The notes: generated by a model from the sequence alone, not told the origin. Shown: positions 1-9,062, counted from the first letter of the stretch. The stretch: 64,000 bases of DNA from Pseudomonadota bacterium (GCA_018241505.1 JAFEDS010000017.1:496001-560000), one strand, 5' to 3'. Made by a program: numbers and translations.

Positions 1-1
1 G

Positions 2-571
2 CAGACCGCCGTACTCTCAGGCGGCTGCTTCTGGGGCGTGCAGGGCGTTTTCGAACACGTCAAAGGGGTGCAGAAAGTGGTTTCCGGATATGCCGGGGGC
101 AACCGGTCCACTGCGGACTACGAGCAGGTAGGCACCGGCACCACCGGCCATGCAGAGTCGGTGCAGATCACGTTCGATCCCGCCAAAGTGTCTTACGGGG
201 AGTTGCTGCAGGTCTTCTTTTCAGTGGCTCACGATCCCACCCAATTGAATCGGCAGGGGCCGGACGTGGGTAGCCAGTATCGCTCGGTGATTGCCTACAG
301 TGACGATACCCAGAAGCACATTGCCACCACCTACATTGCCCAGTTGAACAAGGCTGGTGCGTTTTCGCGGCCGATTGTCACAAAGGTGGACCCCTTGCGG
401 GGCTTCTACGAGGCGGAGAGCTATCACCAGGACTTTCTGGCCCTGAACCCCACCAATCCCTACATTGCGTACAACGACCTACCCAAAATAGCGAGTCTTC
501 AGCGCCTGTTCCCGGACTACTATACTGACCACCCCGTGCTGCTGGCAGCCGGAGATGGGAGCAGGAAATAA
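2..571 (+). CDS. msrA: Peptide-methionine (S)-S-oxide reductase MsrA, 5'-truncated by the window
   Basis: Reduces methionine-S-sulfoxide in oxidised proteins or free methionine. The frame is open from base 2, so the true start lies upstream of the window. The catalytic Cys sits in the family motif GCFWG, encoded at about positions 20-37. Further MsrA hallmarks follow: GYAGG, the TTGHAESV stretch, FFSVAHDPT and the C-terminal ESYHQDF segment. A GTG at 38 lies after the catalytic Cys and cannot be the real start. The stop abuts the GTG of the M24 peptidase at 572 with no gap, which suggests one transcript. Identity is clear; only the N-terminus and any signal peptide cannot be judged. Confidence 0.95.
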   Translation, partial: QTAVLSGGCFWGVQGVFEHVKGVQKVVSGYAGGNRSTADYEQVGTGTTGHAESVQITFDPAKVSYGELLQVFFSVAHDPTQLNRQGPDVGSQYRSVIAYSDDTQKHIATTYIAQLNKAGAFSRPIVTKVDPLRGFYEAESYHQDFLALNPTNPYIAYNDLPKIASLQRLFPDYYTDHPVLLAAGDGSRK

Positions 572-1249
572 GTGGCGACGGTTGAGCAGGCCCTGTTGGG
601 CGCACAGCACAAGGCTGAAAATCTGTTTGCGGCGATTGTGGACCAGGGCCTGATCCGGCCGGGTGTGCTCGAAAGCGAGCTCAGCCGCGAAATCCACGAA
701 CTGGCGAAGCGCGACTTCGGCCTGAAACGTCACTGGCACAAGCGGGTTGTAAGGGCCGGCCCCAACACTGTTCTGAGCTACTACCACGAGCCGCCCGACC
801 GCCGCGTGGCAGCAGACGATGTTGTGTACCTCGATTTCGGCCCGCTCTTTGATGAGTGGGAAGCTGACTACGGACGAACCTACGTACTCGGCAACGATCC
901 GCTCAAACACAAACTCGTTGCCGATATTGAAACGGCATTCAAGCGCGGCAAGCAACGGTTCATGGAAGACACCGAGCTGACCGCCGGCGGCCTGTATGAC
1001 TACGTCAGCGGACTAGCCCGGGAAGCCGGCTGGGAATTCGCGGCCCCGACGGCGGGGCACCTGGTGGGCCACTTCCCGCATGAGACCGCGCCCGGGGATC
1101 AGCCGCGCTTTTCAATCCGTTCCGGCAATCCCATCAGCCTGCGGGAGCCGAATGCAAAGGGTGAGCGCCGTCATTGGATCTTGGAAATCCACTTCGCCGA
1201 TGCGGCACGCACCTATGGCGGGTTCTGCGAAGAGCTACTGACAATCTGA
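572..1249 (+). CDS. M24-family metallopeptidase (Xaa-Pro aminopeptidase/methionine aminopeptidase fold)
   Basis: A 225-residue cytoplasmic pita-bread-fold peptidase. The five usual metal ligands can be placed: Asp in YLDFGP, Asp in EADYGRT, His in GHLVGHFPHE, Glu in WILEIHF and Glu in FCEELLT. It is short, with only the catalytic domain and none of the N-terminal domain of aminopeptidase P or prolidase. GTG start immediately after the msrA stop, so translation is probably coupled. Pairing with msrA hints at protein repair or turnover after oxidative damage, but that is inference. It could also be a non-peptidase member such as a creatinase-like hydrolase. Confidence 0.85.
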   Translation: MATVEQALLGAQHKAENLFAAIVDQGLIRPGVLESELSREIHELAKRDFGLKRHWHKRVVRAGPNTVLSYYHEPPDRRVAADDVVYLDFGPLFDEWEADYGRTYVLGNDPLKHKLVADIETAFKRGKQRFMEDTELTAGGLYDYVSGLAREAGWEFAAPTAGHLVGHFPHETAPGDQPRFSIRSGNPISLREPNAKGERRHWILEIHFADAARTYGGFCEELLTI

Positions 1250-1252
1250 GCG

Positions 1253-1399
1253 TCAGGCGCGCTTCAGGAAGCCGATCACCAGCATGGCGATGCCGATGAG
1301 GACCAGCAGGTGGATGGCGGCAAAGGTGATTTTCACAAACAGCCACAACACCAGCCACGCCACAATCAACACAACCCCGATCGCTCGCAAAACGCCCAT
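1253..1399 (-). CDS. Small two-helix membrane protein (Lmo0937/DUF5670-like)
   Basis: A 48-residue protein that is almost entirely hydrophobic: two transmembrane stretches (about residues 6-22 and 25-43) and a basic C-terminus. The ATG at 1399 is chosen because AGGAGG lies five bases upstream; an in-frame extension to 1435 lacks such a site. Size and pattern match the Lmo0937-type small membrane proteins that are often stress-induced. Function unknown. It lies just inside the end of the M24 gene, convergent with it, and downstream of the MerR-TPR gene on the same strand. Confidence 0.65.
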   Translation of the reverse strand: MGVLRAIGVVLIVAWLVLWLFVKITFAAIHLLVLIGIAMLVIGFLKRA

Positions 1400-1480
1400 G
1401 AGTCCTCCTGGGCGCTCGGATACAGCGGCGCCCATAATCTAACCGGCGCGGCGCGGGGCCGCGCGCAACCCGGATGCTGT

Positions 1481-2284
1481 TCAATCGCTGGCCCGCTTGT
1501 AGGCGAGCAGGTGGCGGAACGACTCGCGCCGGTTGCCGGCACGCTCGTGCAGGCGCGCCAGATTGAAGTGCGCATCGGCCAGCTCCGGGTCGGCCTCCAG
1601 GGCCTCCCCATAGACCTGCAGCGCTTCTTCTTCGCGGCCCGAATCCTCCAGCAGCACTGCTAGATTAAAGAGTACGGTGGCGTTGGGTTCCTTTGCGCCC
1701 CGATATATCTTCTCCGCCTCGTCGAGTCGGCCCGCCAGGTGCAACAGGCGACCGCAGTTGATTCGGGCCTCGAGGTGCGATTCATTGGCGGCAATACACC
1801 GTTGGTAAGCCGCAATGGCCGCGCTCGGGTCGCCGTCTTCCAATTCGTAAGCCTTGTCGTAGTGGAGGGAGCCATCATCGACCGGAGGAGCTTCCTCCCG
1901 CGCAATCAACTGCACTTCACCGCCGGCCTCAACGCTGACATCCAACGCGAGGAGATATTGGCGCGACTCCGTATCCCAGTGTTGAAGCCCTTCCCGCACC
2001 GCGATCTGATCGCCAATCGCGGTAATCGACAGCCCACTCAGAGGCACGTCCGCAGGAAGCGCCTTGCGAAGCTCACGCAGGCACCGGTTCAAACGACGCG
2101 TTGGAACGTTAGCGCCACTCAACGTGCGCGCTGTCCGCAGAATGATCAGGTCTTGAAACGTAAACTGGAGCCGGCCGCGGGACCCTTTACGTGGTCTGAC
2201 ATGGCCAGCGCGTATAAACGAACGGACCGAAGCGGGACCGATGCCTAAGAGTCGCTGCAGGTCCCTAGTACCGTAAACATGCAT
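1481..2284 (-). CDS. MerR-type HTH regulator with C-terminal TPR repeats
   Basis: A 267-residue protein. Residues 1-70 are a MerR-like winged helix (YGTRDLQRLLGI, then SFIRAGHVRP), and residues 140-265 form TPR repeats (motifs AYELEDGDPSAAIAAYQRCI and ALEADPELADAHFNLARLHE). The start ATG lies one base after the ku stop, so the two are co-transcribed and probably translationally coupled. No cysteine-rich effector site is present, so it is not a metal-sensing MerR. The DNA-binding plus protein-scaffold layout suggests it regulates or partners the Ku repair function, but that is inferred only from position. Confidence 0.8.
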   Translation of the reverse strand: MHVYGTRDLQRLLGIGPASVRSFIRAGHVRPRKGSRGRLQFTFQDLIILRTARTLSGANVPTRRLNRCLRELRKALPADVPLSGLSITAIGDQIAVREGLQHWDTESRQYLLALDVSVEAGGEVQLIAREEAPPVDDGSLHYDKAYELEDGDPSAAIAAYQRCIAANESHLEARINCGRLLHLAGRLDEAEKIYRGAKEPNATVLFNLAVLLEDSGREEEALQVYGEALEADPELADAHFNLARLHERAGNRRESFRHLLAYKRASD

Positions 2285-2285
2285 G

Positions 2286-3251
2286 TCATCCCCGTGATGT
2301 TTTACGTGCAGCGCCTGACTTTGCCGCTGTGCGTTTCACGGGAACTTTGGCTGCGCGCTTGGGAGGTTTACGTGCCCCGAGGGTCGGCGCCGCGCCTGCG
2401 TTGGCCGCACCATTGTCCCGGGAGCCTGCGCTGCGCCCGCTGCCGTTCCGTGCCGCGGCATCCGACGTGCCCCGTGCCTGGAGGCTGGCCCGGAGCATAT
2501 CCATCAGGTCGATCACATTGCCGCCCGTCCTGGCGACCGGCTTTTCAGCCAATGAGATTTCCTTGCCTTCCACTTTTTTCTGGATCGCGGCTTCCACCCG
2601 ACCCTTGAATTCATCGACGTACGAGCCCGCGTCGAAGCCCTTGGAGGATTGCTGGGCAATGAGCTGGTGAGCGAGTTTGAGCTCCGCGTCACTGACATTG
2701 GCCGGCTCTATCCCCAAGTCCTTCATGGGCCGCACTTCGGCCTGGAAATGGAGCTGGTGCATGGCCATGCCCTCGGCCAGGGGGCGGATCACGACTACAT
2801 GCTCACGGCCGCGCGAGGCCCATTTTCCAATGGCGCACTGGCCGGCCGCGCGCAGCGCGGTCACGAGCAAGGTATAGGGCTTCGAGCCGCCCTTATCGGG
2901 GGCCAGGTAGTAGGTCCGCTCAAAAAACACCGGGTCGACCGACTCGAGGGGCACAAACTCCTCGATGCCGATTTCCGAGGAGCCCGCTTCCTCCAGCTCC
3001 TTGATTTCCTCGTTGGTGAACATGACGTACTGGTCCTTGGCGAACTCGTAGCCCTTCACTATCTCGGAGCGGTCGACGACCGTACCCTCGGTCGCACAGA
3101 TGTACTGTTGTTTGAGCCGCGAGCCGTCCTTCTTGTGCAGCATGTTGAAGGAAATCCGCTCGGCCGCGATGGTGGCGGAATACAGCTTCACGGGAATCGC
3201 GACCAGCCCAAAGGAGATGGTCAGGGAAGCAATGGAGCGTGCGTCGGCCAT
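2286..3251 (-). CDS. ku: Non-homologous end-joining protein Ku
   Basis: Homodimeric DNA-end-binding ring that recruits LigD for double-strand-break repair. Residues 1-255 are the Ku core: it opens with the typical ISFGLVAIPVKLYSAT, then FNMLHKKDGSRLKQQYIC, and later the AHQLI and IQKKVEGK segments. Residues 265-321 are a low-complexity, Lys/Arg/Ala-rich tail of the kind that binds DNA and lets Ku thread along the duplex. Start ATG at 3251 has a GAGAGG site upstream. No LigD gene lies within the window. Downstream and coupled is the MerR-TPR gene; upstream on the same strand is the DedA-rhodanese gene, 38 bases away. Confidence 0.95.
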   Translation of the reverse strand: MADARSIASLTISFGLVAIPVKLYSATIAAERISFNMLHKKDGSRLKQQYICATEGTVVDRSEIVKGYEFAKDQYVMFTNEEIKELEEAGSSEIGIEEFVPLESVDPVFFERTYYLAPDKGGSKPYTLLVTALRAAGQCAIGKWASRGREHVVVIRPLAEGMAMHQLHFQAEVRPMKDLGIEPANVSDAELKLAHQLIAQQSSKGFDAGSYVDEFKGRVEAAIQKKVEGKEISLAEKPVARTGGNVIDLMDMLRASLQARGTSDAAARNGSGRSAGSRDNGAANAGAAPTLGARKPPKRAAKVPVKRTAAKSGAARKTSRG

Positions 3252-3289
3252 AGCGAGCCTCTCAAGCTATTGAATTTATTAGGAAATCC

Positions 3290-4249
3290 TTATCCCGCCG
3301 GATGGGGCGTGGTCCCGCGCAAAGCGCTGCCCACCGGCACCGTGTCAACAGTGTAGCCTGCTGCGATCCAGGCATCGAGCCCACCGTGCAGGGGGCGCAC
3401 CCGTTTGAAGCCGTTATCCATCAATATTTTCGCCACCTGGGCTGCCGAGGCCTCGTTGGGACAGGTGCAATAGCTGATTATGTCCCGGTCGCGGGGCAGG
3501 TCGCGCAGATGCTGTTGTACATCCTTCAACGGGATATGCAGGGCCCCGGGAATGCGCCGTGGCTCGAGTTGGAGCGCGGTTGCGGAGCGGACATCAACAA
3601 TCAACGGCGGCGGCGGAGTCGTCATCAACTGGTTGAGGGCCGCAACGTCAATTTGTGACATGCGTAACACCGAATAAAACCGCCGTCGCTCCCACCACTT
3701 GTAGGCCACATACGCCACCACCAGCACACCGAACACGCTGAGGGCCGCCAGGCCGAAATCGGCGACCCGCGGCAGAAGCGCCTCAATCTGGCGGCGGAAC
3801 AACATGCCACCCAGCAAAGCAACACCCACCCAGGCGGCCGCGCCCAGCGTGCTGTACGCAACGAAGCGCACCCACCCCATTTGTGTGGCTCCGGCCAGCG
3901 GTGGGGCGATGAGCGACAGGCCCGGCACAAACTTCGCGACAATCAAGGCATTCGAGCCCCAGCGCTCGAAGCGGGACTGCGTCTCGCTGACGCAGGAGTC
4001 GGGTGTCAATGAAATCCGGCACAACAGTTTCATCACATTGTTGCCGTACACCCGCCCCGCAAGGAACCAGGCACTGTCAGCCAGCACGCAGGCCATGACC
4101 GCGCCCGCAAACACCTGGGTGCCCGACAGGGTGCCCTGGGCGGCAAGCGCACCGCCCACAATCAGAGTCGGGAGCACCGGGACGGGCAATCCCATCTGGT
4201 TCGCCAACACGTTGGCGCTGATAACCAGGATGCGATAGTCAATCAACAC
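3290..4249 (-). CDS. DedA-family membrane protein fused to a C-terminal rhodanese domain
   Basis: The N-terminal ~200 residues are a DedA/SNARE-associated (VTT) membrane domain with several hydrophobic helices and the typical GLPVPVLPTL and FVPGLSLIAPPLAG motifs. Residues ~215-310 are a rhodanese domain with the active-site Cys in YCTCPNEASAA. DedA proteins are linked to lipid flipping and membrane energetics; the rhodanese implies sulfur transfer or redox sensing at the inner face. The start is probably GTG 4249 or TTG 4246, overlapping the end of the upstream oxidoreductase; an in-frame extension to 4348 lies inside that gene and does not look like DedA. The fusion itself is known in proteobacteria. 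Confidence 0.85.
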   Translation of the reverse strand: MLIDYRILVISANVLANQMGLPVPVLPTLIVGGALAAQGTLSGTQVFAGAVMACVLADSAWFLAGRVYGNNVMKLLCRISLTPDSCVSETQSRFERWGSNALIVAKFVPGLSLIAPPLAGATQMGWVRFVAYSTLGAAAWVGVALLGGMLFRRQIEALLPRVADFGLAALSVFGVLVVAYVAYKWWERRRFYSVLRMSQIDVAALNQLMTTPPPPLIVDVRSATALQLEPRRIPGALHIPLKDVQQHLRDLPRDRDIISYCTCPNEASAAQVAKILMDNGFKRVRPLHGGLDAWIAAGYTVDTVPVGSALRGTTPHPAG

Positions 4250-5753
4250 TTGGGTTCCGCTCCAGGGCGAGCTCGGCCTCGAGACTGGCGCGATCCCGCG
4301 AAATAGTGGCAACGGCCAGCGTGCGGCCACCTGACTCGTAACGAACACTGCAGTTTCGCTCGCTCAGGGACCCGTCAATAGCGACCGAGTCCCAGTTCTC
4401 GGCATAGCCAACATAATTGAGGGTGACATCGTAGTGTTGGCTCCAGAAAAACGGCACGGCCGCGAATTTTTCGCGCTGGCCCAGCATATTGCGGGCAGCT
4501 ACCTGCCCCTGGCGCTCGGCAACCACCCAATGCTCGACACGGATGCTTCCACCCGAATGCGGGTCCGGCCAACGGGCGATGTCGCCGGCCGCGAAAATTC
4601 CGGGTGCGCTGCTCTCCAGGTACTCATTGACCGAGACCCCGCGATCCACACTCAACCCGGCGGCCGCGGCCAACTCGGTCGAGGGTCGCACCCCCGCGCC
4701 CACGACCACAAAGTCAGCATCGACGCTCGTACCGTCTGTCAACGTAACCTGACGATCATCCATACGCGTCACCGTGGCACCGAGATGGAATTTTACTCCG
4801 TGAGCCTCGTGGAGAGATTGAACAAAACGCCCCACTTCCGCCCCTAACACACGCTGCATCGGAACCTTGTCGTGTCCCGCGACGTGGACTTCGATTCCGC
4901 GCGTGCGCAGGGATGCCGCCGCCTCCAGCCCAATGAAGCTCGTTCCAATGACAACCGCACGGCTCGCCCCGGCAGTTTTCGCAACAATCGCGCGGCTGTC
5001 ACCGAACGTGCGCAGGTAGCCGACCCGGGACGCAGTAGCACCCGGAATGTCCAGGTGCACGGGACTGGCTCCCGTGGCGAGGAGCAACGCTCCATACTCC
5101 AATTGCCGACCGCCCTCGAGCGTTACACGGCGGGCAGCGGTGTCGATGGCAGACACCCGCGAATTCAAACAGAGGTCGATGCGCTGTTCCGCATAGTATT
5201 CGGGCGGACGCAACGGCAACCATTCATCCGGGGCGGTACCGGCGAGGAAGTCTTTTGAGAGATTCGGACGGTCAACCGGCGCCGAATCATCCGCGCTCAC
5301 CATGGTTATCGGCCCGTCGTAGCCCTCCTGGCGCAACGTGTGGGCAGCAGACAGTCCTGCGGCCCCTCCTCCGACTATAACGACAGACGACGGCTTGGCA
5401 GCCGGCCGCGGCCTGACGGCCGGCTTCATCTTTTCACGCACCAGGACCCTGTCGCCACTGCGCTCCACGCGCCAACAGCCAATCGGATCGAGCGCCGGGG
5501 CCCTGACTGCCAATCCGGTTCGAAGGTCGAAACACGCATGGTGCAATGGGCATCGAATCGTATCGCCCACCACGAGACCGTCTGCCAGTGACCCATGGTA
5601 GTGGGTGCAATGAGCGCCGACCGCGAAGAGACCTTCTCCGCGGCGAACCAGAATGACCTCGTCTTCGCCGACGGTTCCGGCCAAAGAGCCCCCGTCCGGG
5701 ATTTCGGCAAAAACCACGCCCTGAGAGAAGTCTCGTGGTCCGGTCGCGTTCAT
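4239..5753 (-). CDS. Rieske ferredoxin domain fused to FAD/NAD(P)-dependent oxidoreductase (AIFM3/ferredoxin-reductase type)
   Basis: A 504-residue soluble flavoprotein. Residues 15-108 form a Rieske [2Fe-2S] domain with ligands Cys49, His51, Cys68 and His71 (motifs CTHYHG and CPLHHACFD). From about residue 124 a pyridine-nucleotide-disulfide reductase domain begins with VVIVGGGAAGLSAA (FAD), followed by a second GxGxxG-like site (VVIGTSFIGLEAA) for NAD(P)H and the closing GIFAAGDIA FAD motif. This is the layout of AIFM3-like and assimilatory ferredoxin-reductase proteins. The physiological acceptor is unknown. The gene overlaps the start of the DedA-rhodanese gene, so the two are probably coupled. 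Confidence 0.9.
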   Translation of the reverse strand: MNATGPRDFSQGVVFAEIPDGGSLAGTVGEDEVILVRRGEGLFAVGAHCTHYHGSLADGLVVGDTIRCPLHHACFDLRTGLAVRAPALDPIGCWRVERSGDRVLVREKMKPAVRPRPAAKPSSVVIVGGGAAGLSAAHTLRQEGYDGPITMVSADDSAPVDRPNLSKDFLAGTAPDEWLPLRPPEYYAEQRIDLCLNSRVSAIDTAARRVTLEGGRQLEYGALLLATGASPVHLDIPGATASRVGYLRTFGDSRAIVAKTAGASRAVVIGTSFIGLEAAASLRTRGIEVHVAGHDKVPMQRVLGAEVGRFVQSLHEAHGVKFHLGATVTRMDDRQVTLTDGTSVDADFVVVGAGVRPSTELAAAAGLSVDRGVSVNEYLESSAPGIFAAGDIARWPDPHSGGSIRVEHWVVAERQGQVAARNMLGQREKFAAVPFFWSQHYDVTLNYVGYAENWDSVAIDGSLSERNCSVRYESGGRTLAVATISRDRASLEAELALERNPSVD

Positions 5754-5830
5754 TGGCTCTCTCTTGGGCGGCCTGGGGAACCCGCTAGTTTCGGCTACGA
5801 TACTATTTCGTGGCGGGATCAGGAGAAGAC

Positions 5831-6763
5831 ATGCGAATTCTGGTGGTGGGAGCGGGTGCCATTGGAGGGTACTTTGGCGGACGGCTGCTCCAAGCCAACC
5901 GGGATGTCACATTCCTCGTCCGCGAGCGCCGTGCGGCCCAGCTTCGGGAAACCGGCCTCGTCATTCGAAGCCCCCTGGGCGACCTGCACGTTCCCGGGCC
6001 ACCGGTGGTTCAGAGCTCGCAGCTCCGCCAGCCCTTCGACCTGATCCTGTTGAGCTGCAAGGCTTACGACCTCGGCAGCGCAATCGATTCATTCGCGCCC
6101 GCCGTGGGGCCGGGTACGACCGTGCTTCCGCTGTTGAACGGGATGAAACACCTGGACGCGCTCGATGCGCGCTTTGGGGCCGACGCGGTCCTCGGAGGCC
6201 TGTGCCTGATCTCAACGGCGCTCGATAAAGACGGACGGATTCTGCATCTCAACCATTCGCATGGACTGACATTTGGCGAGCGCAGCGGCCGGCGAACCGA
6301 ACGGGCCGAAGCCATCTTCGCGCAAATCAACGGCGCCCCCTTTGACGGGCGACTCAGCGATCACATCCTGCAATCGATGTGGGAGAAGTGGGCGTTCATT
6401 GCGGCCGCGGCCGGGATTACTTGCCTGATGCGCGCATCCGTCGGCGACATCCTGGAAGCCGGCGGGACCGAGTCAGCGAAGCTGATATATGAAGAGTGCG
6501 CGCAGATAGCGGCAGACAATGGGTTCCCGCCTGGCAATCAATCGAGGCAGATCAGTCTCTCGACCATGACAGCGGCGGGATCGCCGTTGACCGCGTCCAT
6601 GCTCCGCGACATTGAAAGTCACGGGCGCACCGAAGTTGATCAGATCCTCGGTGACCTACTACTGCGACGTAAGGCACCTGCAACCGGCCCGTCGCTTCTG
6701 GCGATGGCACACCTGCATGTTGAAGCCTACGAGGCACGCCGAAGACGGGAACAACACCCGTGA
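5831..6763 (+). CDS. 2-dehydropantoate 2-reductase family protein (PanE/ApbA-like)
   Basis: A 310-residue NADPH-dependent reductase of the ketopantoate reductase family. The dinucleotide motif GAGAIGGYFGGRL starts at residue 7; the family lysine region is LSCKAYDL and the C-terminal domain has KWAFIAAAAGITCLMR. ATG 5831 is preceded by AGGAG six bases upstream, and an in-frame GTG at 5810 is less likely. It could make pantoate for coenzyme A, but many genomes carry several paralogues that reduce other 2-oxoacids, so no symbol is given. It is divergent from the Rieske-FAD gene. Confidence 0.85.
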   Translation: MRILVVGAGAIGGYFGGRLLQANRDVTFLVRERRAAQLRETGLVIRSPLGDLHVPGPPVVQSSQLRQPFDLILLSCKAYDLGSAIDSFAPAVGPGTTVLPLLNGMKHLDALDARFGADAVLGGLCLISTALDKDGRILHLNHSHGLTFGERSGRRTERAEAIFAQINGAPFDGRLSDHILQSMWEKWAFIAAAAGITCLMRASVGDILEAGGTESAKLIYEECAQIAADNGFPPGNQSRQISLSTMTAAGSPLTASMLRDIESHGRTEVDQILGDLLLRRKAPATGPSLLAMAHLHVEAYEARRRREQHP

Positions 6764-6788
6764 ATGGTTTCGCGAAGCGAACATCCGA

Positions 6789-6816
6789 GGCGGTGACTCA
6801 TCTTGTGTCACCCGCC
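6789..6816 (+). terminator. Weak hairpin after the panE-like gene
   Basis: About 26 bases after the stop, arms GGCGGTGAC and GTCACCCGCC can pair with one bulged C. No T-run follows, so this is at best a weak or Rho-assisted terminator. The remaining bases up to 6977 show no gene. Confidence 0.3.
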
Positions 6817-6977
6817 ACGGATGCCCGCCCCGCGAAGAGCCGGTAACGCTCGAGCGTCGTGAAAGATAAGAGGGAAGCACTGCCGATTGGTTCAAAATAA
6901 CAGCGCGAAGATTACAGCGTGCCGACGGAACGCCGCGCTGTCACAGCAGTGTCATTGATTTTGTGTAGGCAGAGCGC

Positions 6978-9062
6978 TCACACCATCGAGACTGCGGCCT
7001 GTGACTCCTTGCGCCGGCACAGGCGGGTGAATTCCGCTGCGGTCAAGGGTTCGCTCAGATAGAAACCCTGTCCCTGCGGGCACGCCAACTCCTGCAGGCA
7101 GGTCAGTTGCTCGCGCGATTCAACGCCTTCGGCAACCACCTGCATGCCCAGGTTCTTCCCCATCCCGATCACTGCATTCACGATACTGTTGGTGCTCGAG
7201 TCGGTGTGCAGCTCGCTCACGAACGTCTGATCGATTTTCAGGATGTCGATGGGAAAGCGCTTGAGGTGGCTCAGGCTCGAGTAGCCGGTACCGAAATCAT
7301 CCAACGCGAGCTGTACGCCCACGGCTTTCAGGGAGTTGAGCACCTCCAATGCGAACTGCGCGTCCTGCATGAGAACCGCTTCGCGCAGCTCAATCTCGAG
7401 GTCGGACGGATCGAGCCCCGTCTCATTCAGGATCATCCGCACCCAGTGCACGAAATCCCGGTCGCGCAGCTCGGGCGGCGAGACGTTGATGGCCACCCGC
7501 AACGGCCCGATTCCGATGGCCTGCCATGCCATGGCCTGCCGGCACGCCTCGCGCAGCACCCAACGGCCGATGGGAACGATGCTGCCGCACACTTCGGCTA
7601 TCGGCACAAACTGCACCGGCAGGATGAGCCCCCGCTCCGGGTGGCGCCAGCGTAAAAACGCCTCGGCACCGACAATGGCGCCGCTTTCCAGGGCCACCTT
7701 CGGCTGGTAATACAACACCAGCTCGTGACTGTCGATGGCGTGTCGCAGGCCGCTTTCGAGCACCTGGCGCTCCAGCGCCCTGACGTTCAAATCGGGCTCG
7801 AAAAACTGGTAGTTGTTACGGCCCTGATCCTTGGCGTGATACATCGCAAAGTCCGCGTGTTTCAACAGCGTGTCCGTGTCGGTTCCGTCATCCGGATAGA
7901 CCCCGATCCCGATGCTGCCCGTAACGCGCAGCTCATGGCTGTCGATCTGGTGCGGAGCCGCCAGCGCCTGCAGCATCTTTTCCGCACTGACGGCGGCATC
8001 CTGCGCCTGGGTGATTTCCGACAGCAGGATCACAAACTCATCGCCACCCTGGCGGCAGACCGTATCCGAGCGGCGCACGCAGCTCAGAAGCCGCTGGGCC
8101 ACCGATTGCAACAGGCGATCCCCGAGCACGTGCCCGAGCGAGTCGTTGATGTGCTTGAAGCGGTCGACGTCGAGAAACAACACAGCCATCTGCTTGCGGC
8201 GCCGGTGGGCGAGCGAAATCGCGTGATTCAGCCGATCATGCAACAGCACGCGATTCGGCAGATCGGTGAGGGGATCGTGCTGCGCGAGGTACAGCATCCT
8301 GTTTGACAGCGTACGTGAGTTGCCCATGTCACGGAACACCATGACGGCACCGGTCACCTCACCCTGGCGGTTGTGTATCGGAACCGCGGAATCCTCAAAC
8401 GGCGCCGCTTCGTGTGTTGCGCCATTCAACTGTGGATTGAGCGCGGTCGTGGCCTGGTCGCGCATGGCGAGCTCCATGGCCTCGCGCACCTGCTCGCCGG
8501 TCATGCTGTCGACGACCTGAAACACCTCCTCCACCTTGTGACCCGAGGCCTCCGAGCGTTTCCAACCCGTCATCTTCTCGGCGACCGCGTTGAGATAGGT
8601 CACCCTGTTGTCCAGGTCGGTACTGATGACCGCATCGCCAATGGCATCGAGGGCGGCGCGGGCGCGATCCTGTTCCTCGTAGAGCATTGCAGCGAATTCG
8701 TGGCGCTCGATGATGGTACGCAGCGCCTTGGCGAGCAGGTAGTCGTCACGGTGGCCCTTCAGGAAATAGTCGTGCGCACCCTGCCTCAATGCGACACGGG
8801 CGACCGCCTCATGTTGCGGGTCGGTCAGGATGAGAATGGGAATTTGCGGCGCCGCGCCGTGAAGCTGCGCGAAGGTATCCAGGCCCGAGCTGTCGGGCAG
8901 GTCGAGGTCGGCCAACACCGCGGCCACGTTCGACGTGCCGCGCCCGTCGAGGCGCAGCAGCCCGTCGGCACGGCTCCTGACCCAGTCAACATGAAACAGA
9001 CCATCACTGCTTCTCACCAGAGCATCCCGGACCGCCTTGGCATCCGCTGCATCCGCAATCAA
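6978..9062 (-). CDS. Response-regulator REC-PAS-GGDEF-EAL protein (cyclic-di-GMP metabolism)
   Basis: Counting from TTG 9062: residues 1-125 are a receiver domain (likely phospho-acceptor Asp52 in ADLDLPDSSG, conserved Lys102), 135-250 a PAS domain, 255-420 a GGDEF domain with intact GGDEF (339-343) and an upstream RxxD inhibitory site (330-333), and 430-690 an EAL domain. The EAL signature reads EAF (467-469), but the other catalytic elements (INVSP, DDFGTGYSSL, LKIDQTF, AEGVE, GQGF) are present. The protein can therefore plausibly make and perhaps degrade cyclic-di-GMP under phosphorelay control. The start is uncertain: the receiver's first strand extends upstream to an ATT at 9080 behind a GAGGGG site. 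No partner kinase is adjacent. Confidence 0.93.
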   Translation of the reverse strand: MIADAADAKAVRDALVRSSDGLFHVDWVRSRADGLLRLDGRGTSNVAAVLADLDLPDSSGLDTFAQLHGAAPQIPILILTDPQHEAVARVALRQGAHDYFLKGHRDDYLLAKALRTIIERHEFAAMLYEEQDRARAALDAIGDAVISTDLDNRVTYLNAVAEKMTGWKRSEASGHKVEEVFQVVDSMTGEQVREAMELAMRDQATTALNPQLNGATHEAAPFEDSAVPIHNRQGEVTGAVMVFRDMGNSRTLSNRMLYLAQHDPLTDLPNRVLLHDRLNHAISLAHRRRKQMAVLFLDVDRFKHINDSLGHVLGDRLLQSVAQRLLSCVRRSDTVCRQGGDEFVILLSEITQAQDAAVSAEKMLQALAAPHQIDSHELRVTGSIGIGVYPDDGTDTDTLLKHADFAMYHAKDQGRNNYQFFEPDLNVRALERQVLESGLRHAIDSHELVLYYQPKVALESGAIVGAEAFLRWRHPERGLILPVQFVPIAEVCGSIVPIGRWVLREACRQAMAWQAIGIGPLRVAINVSPPELRDRDFVHWVRMILNETGLDPSDLEIELREAVLMQDAQFALEVLNSLKAVGVQLALDDFGTGYSSLSHLKRFPIDILKIDQTFVSELHTDSSTNSIVNAVIGMGKNLGMQVVAEGVESREQLTCLQELACPQGQGFYLSEPLTAAEFTRLCRRKESQAAVSMV

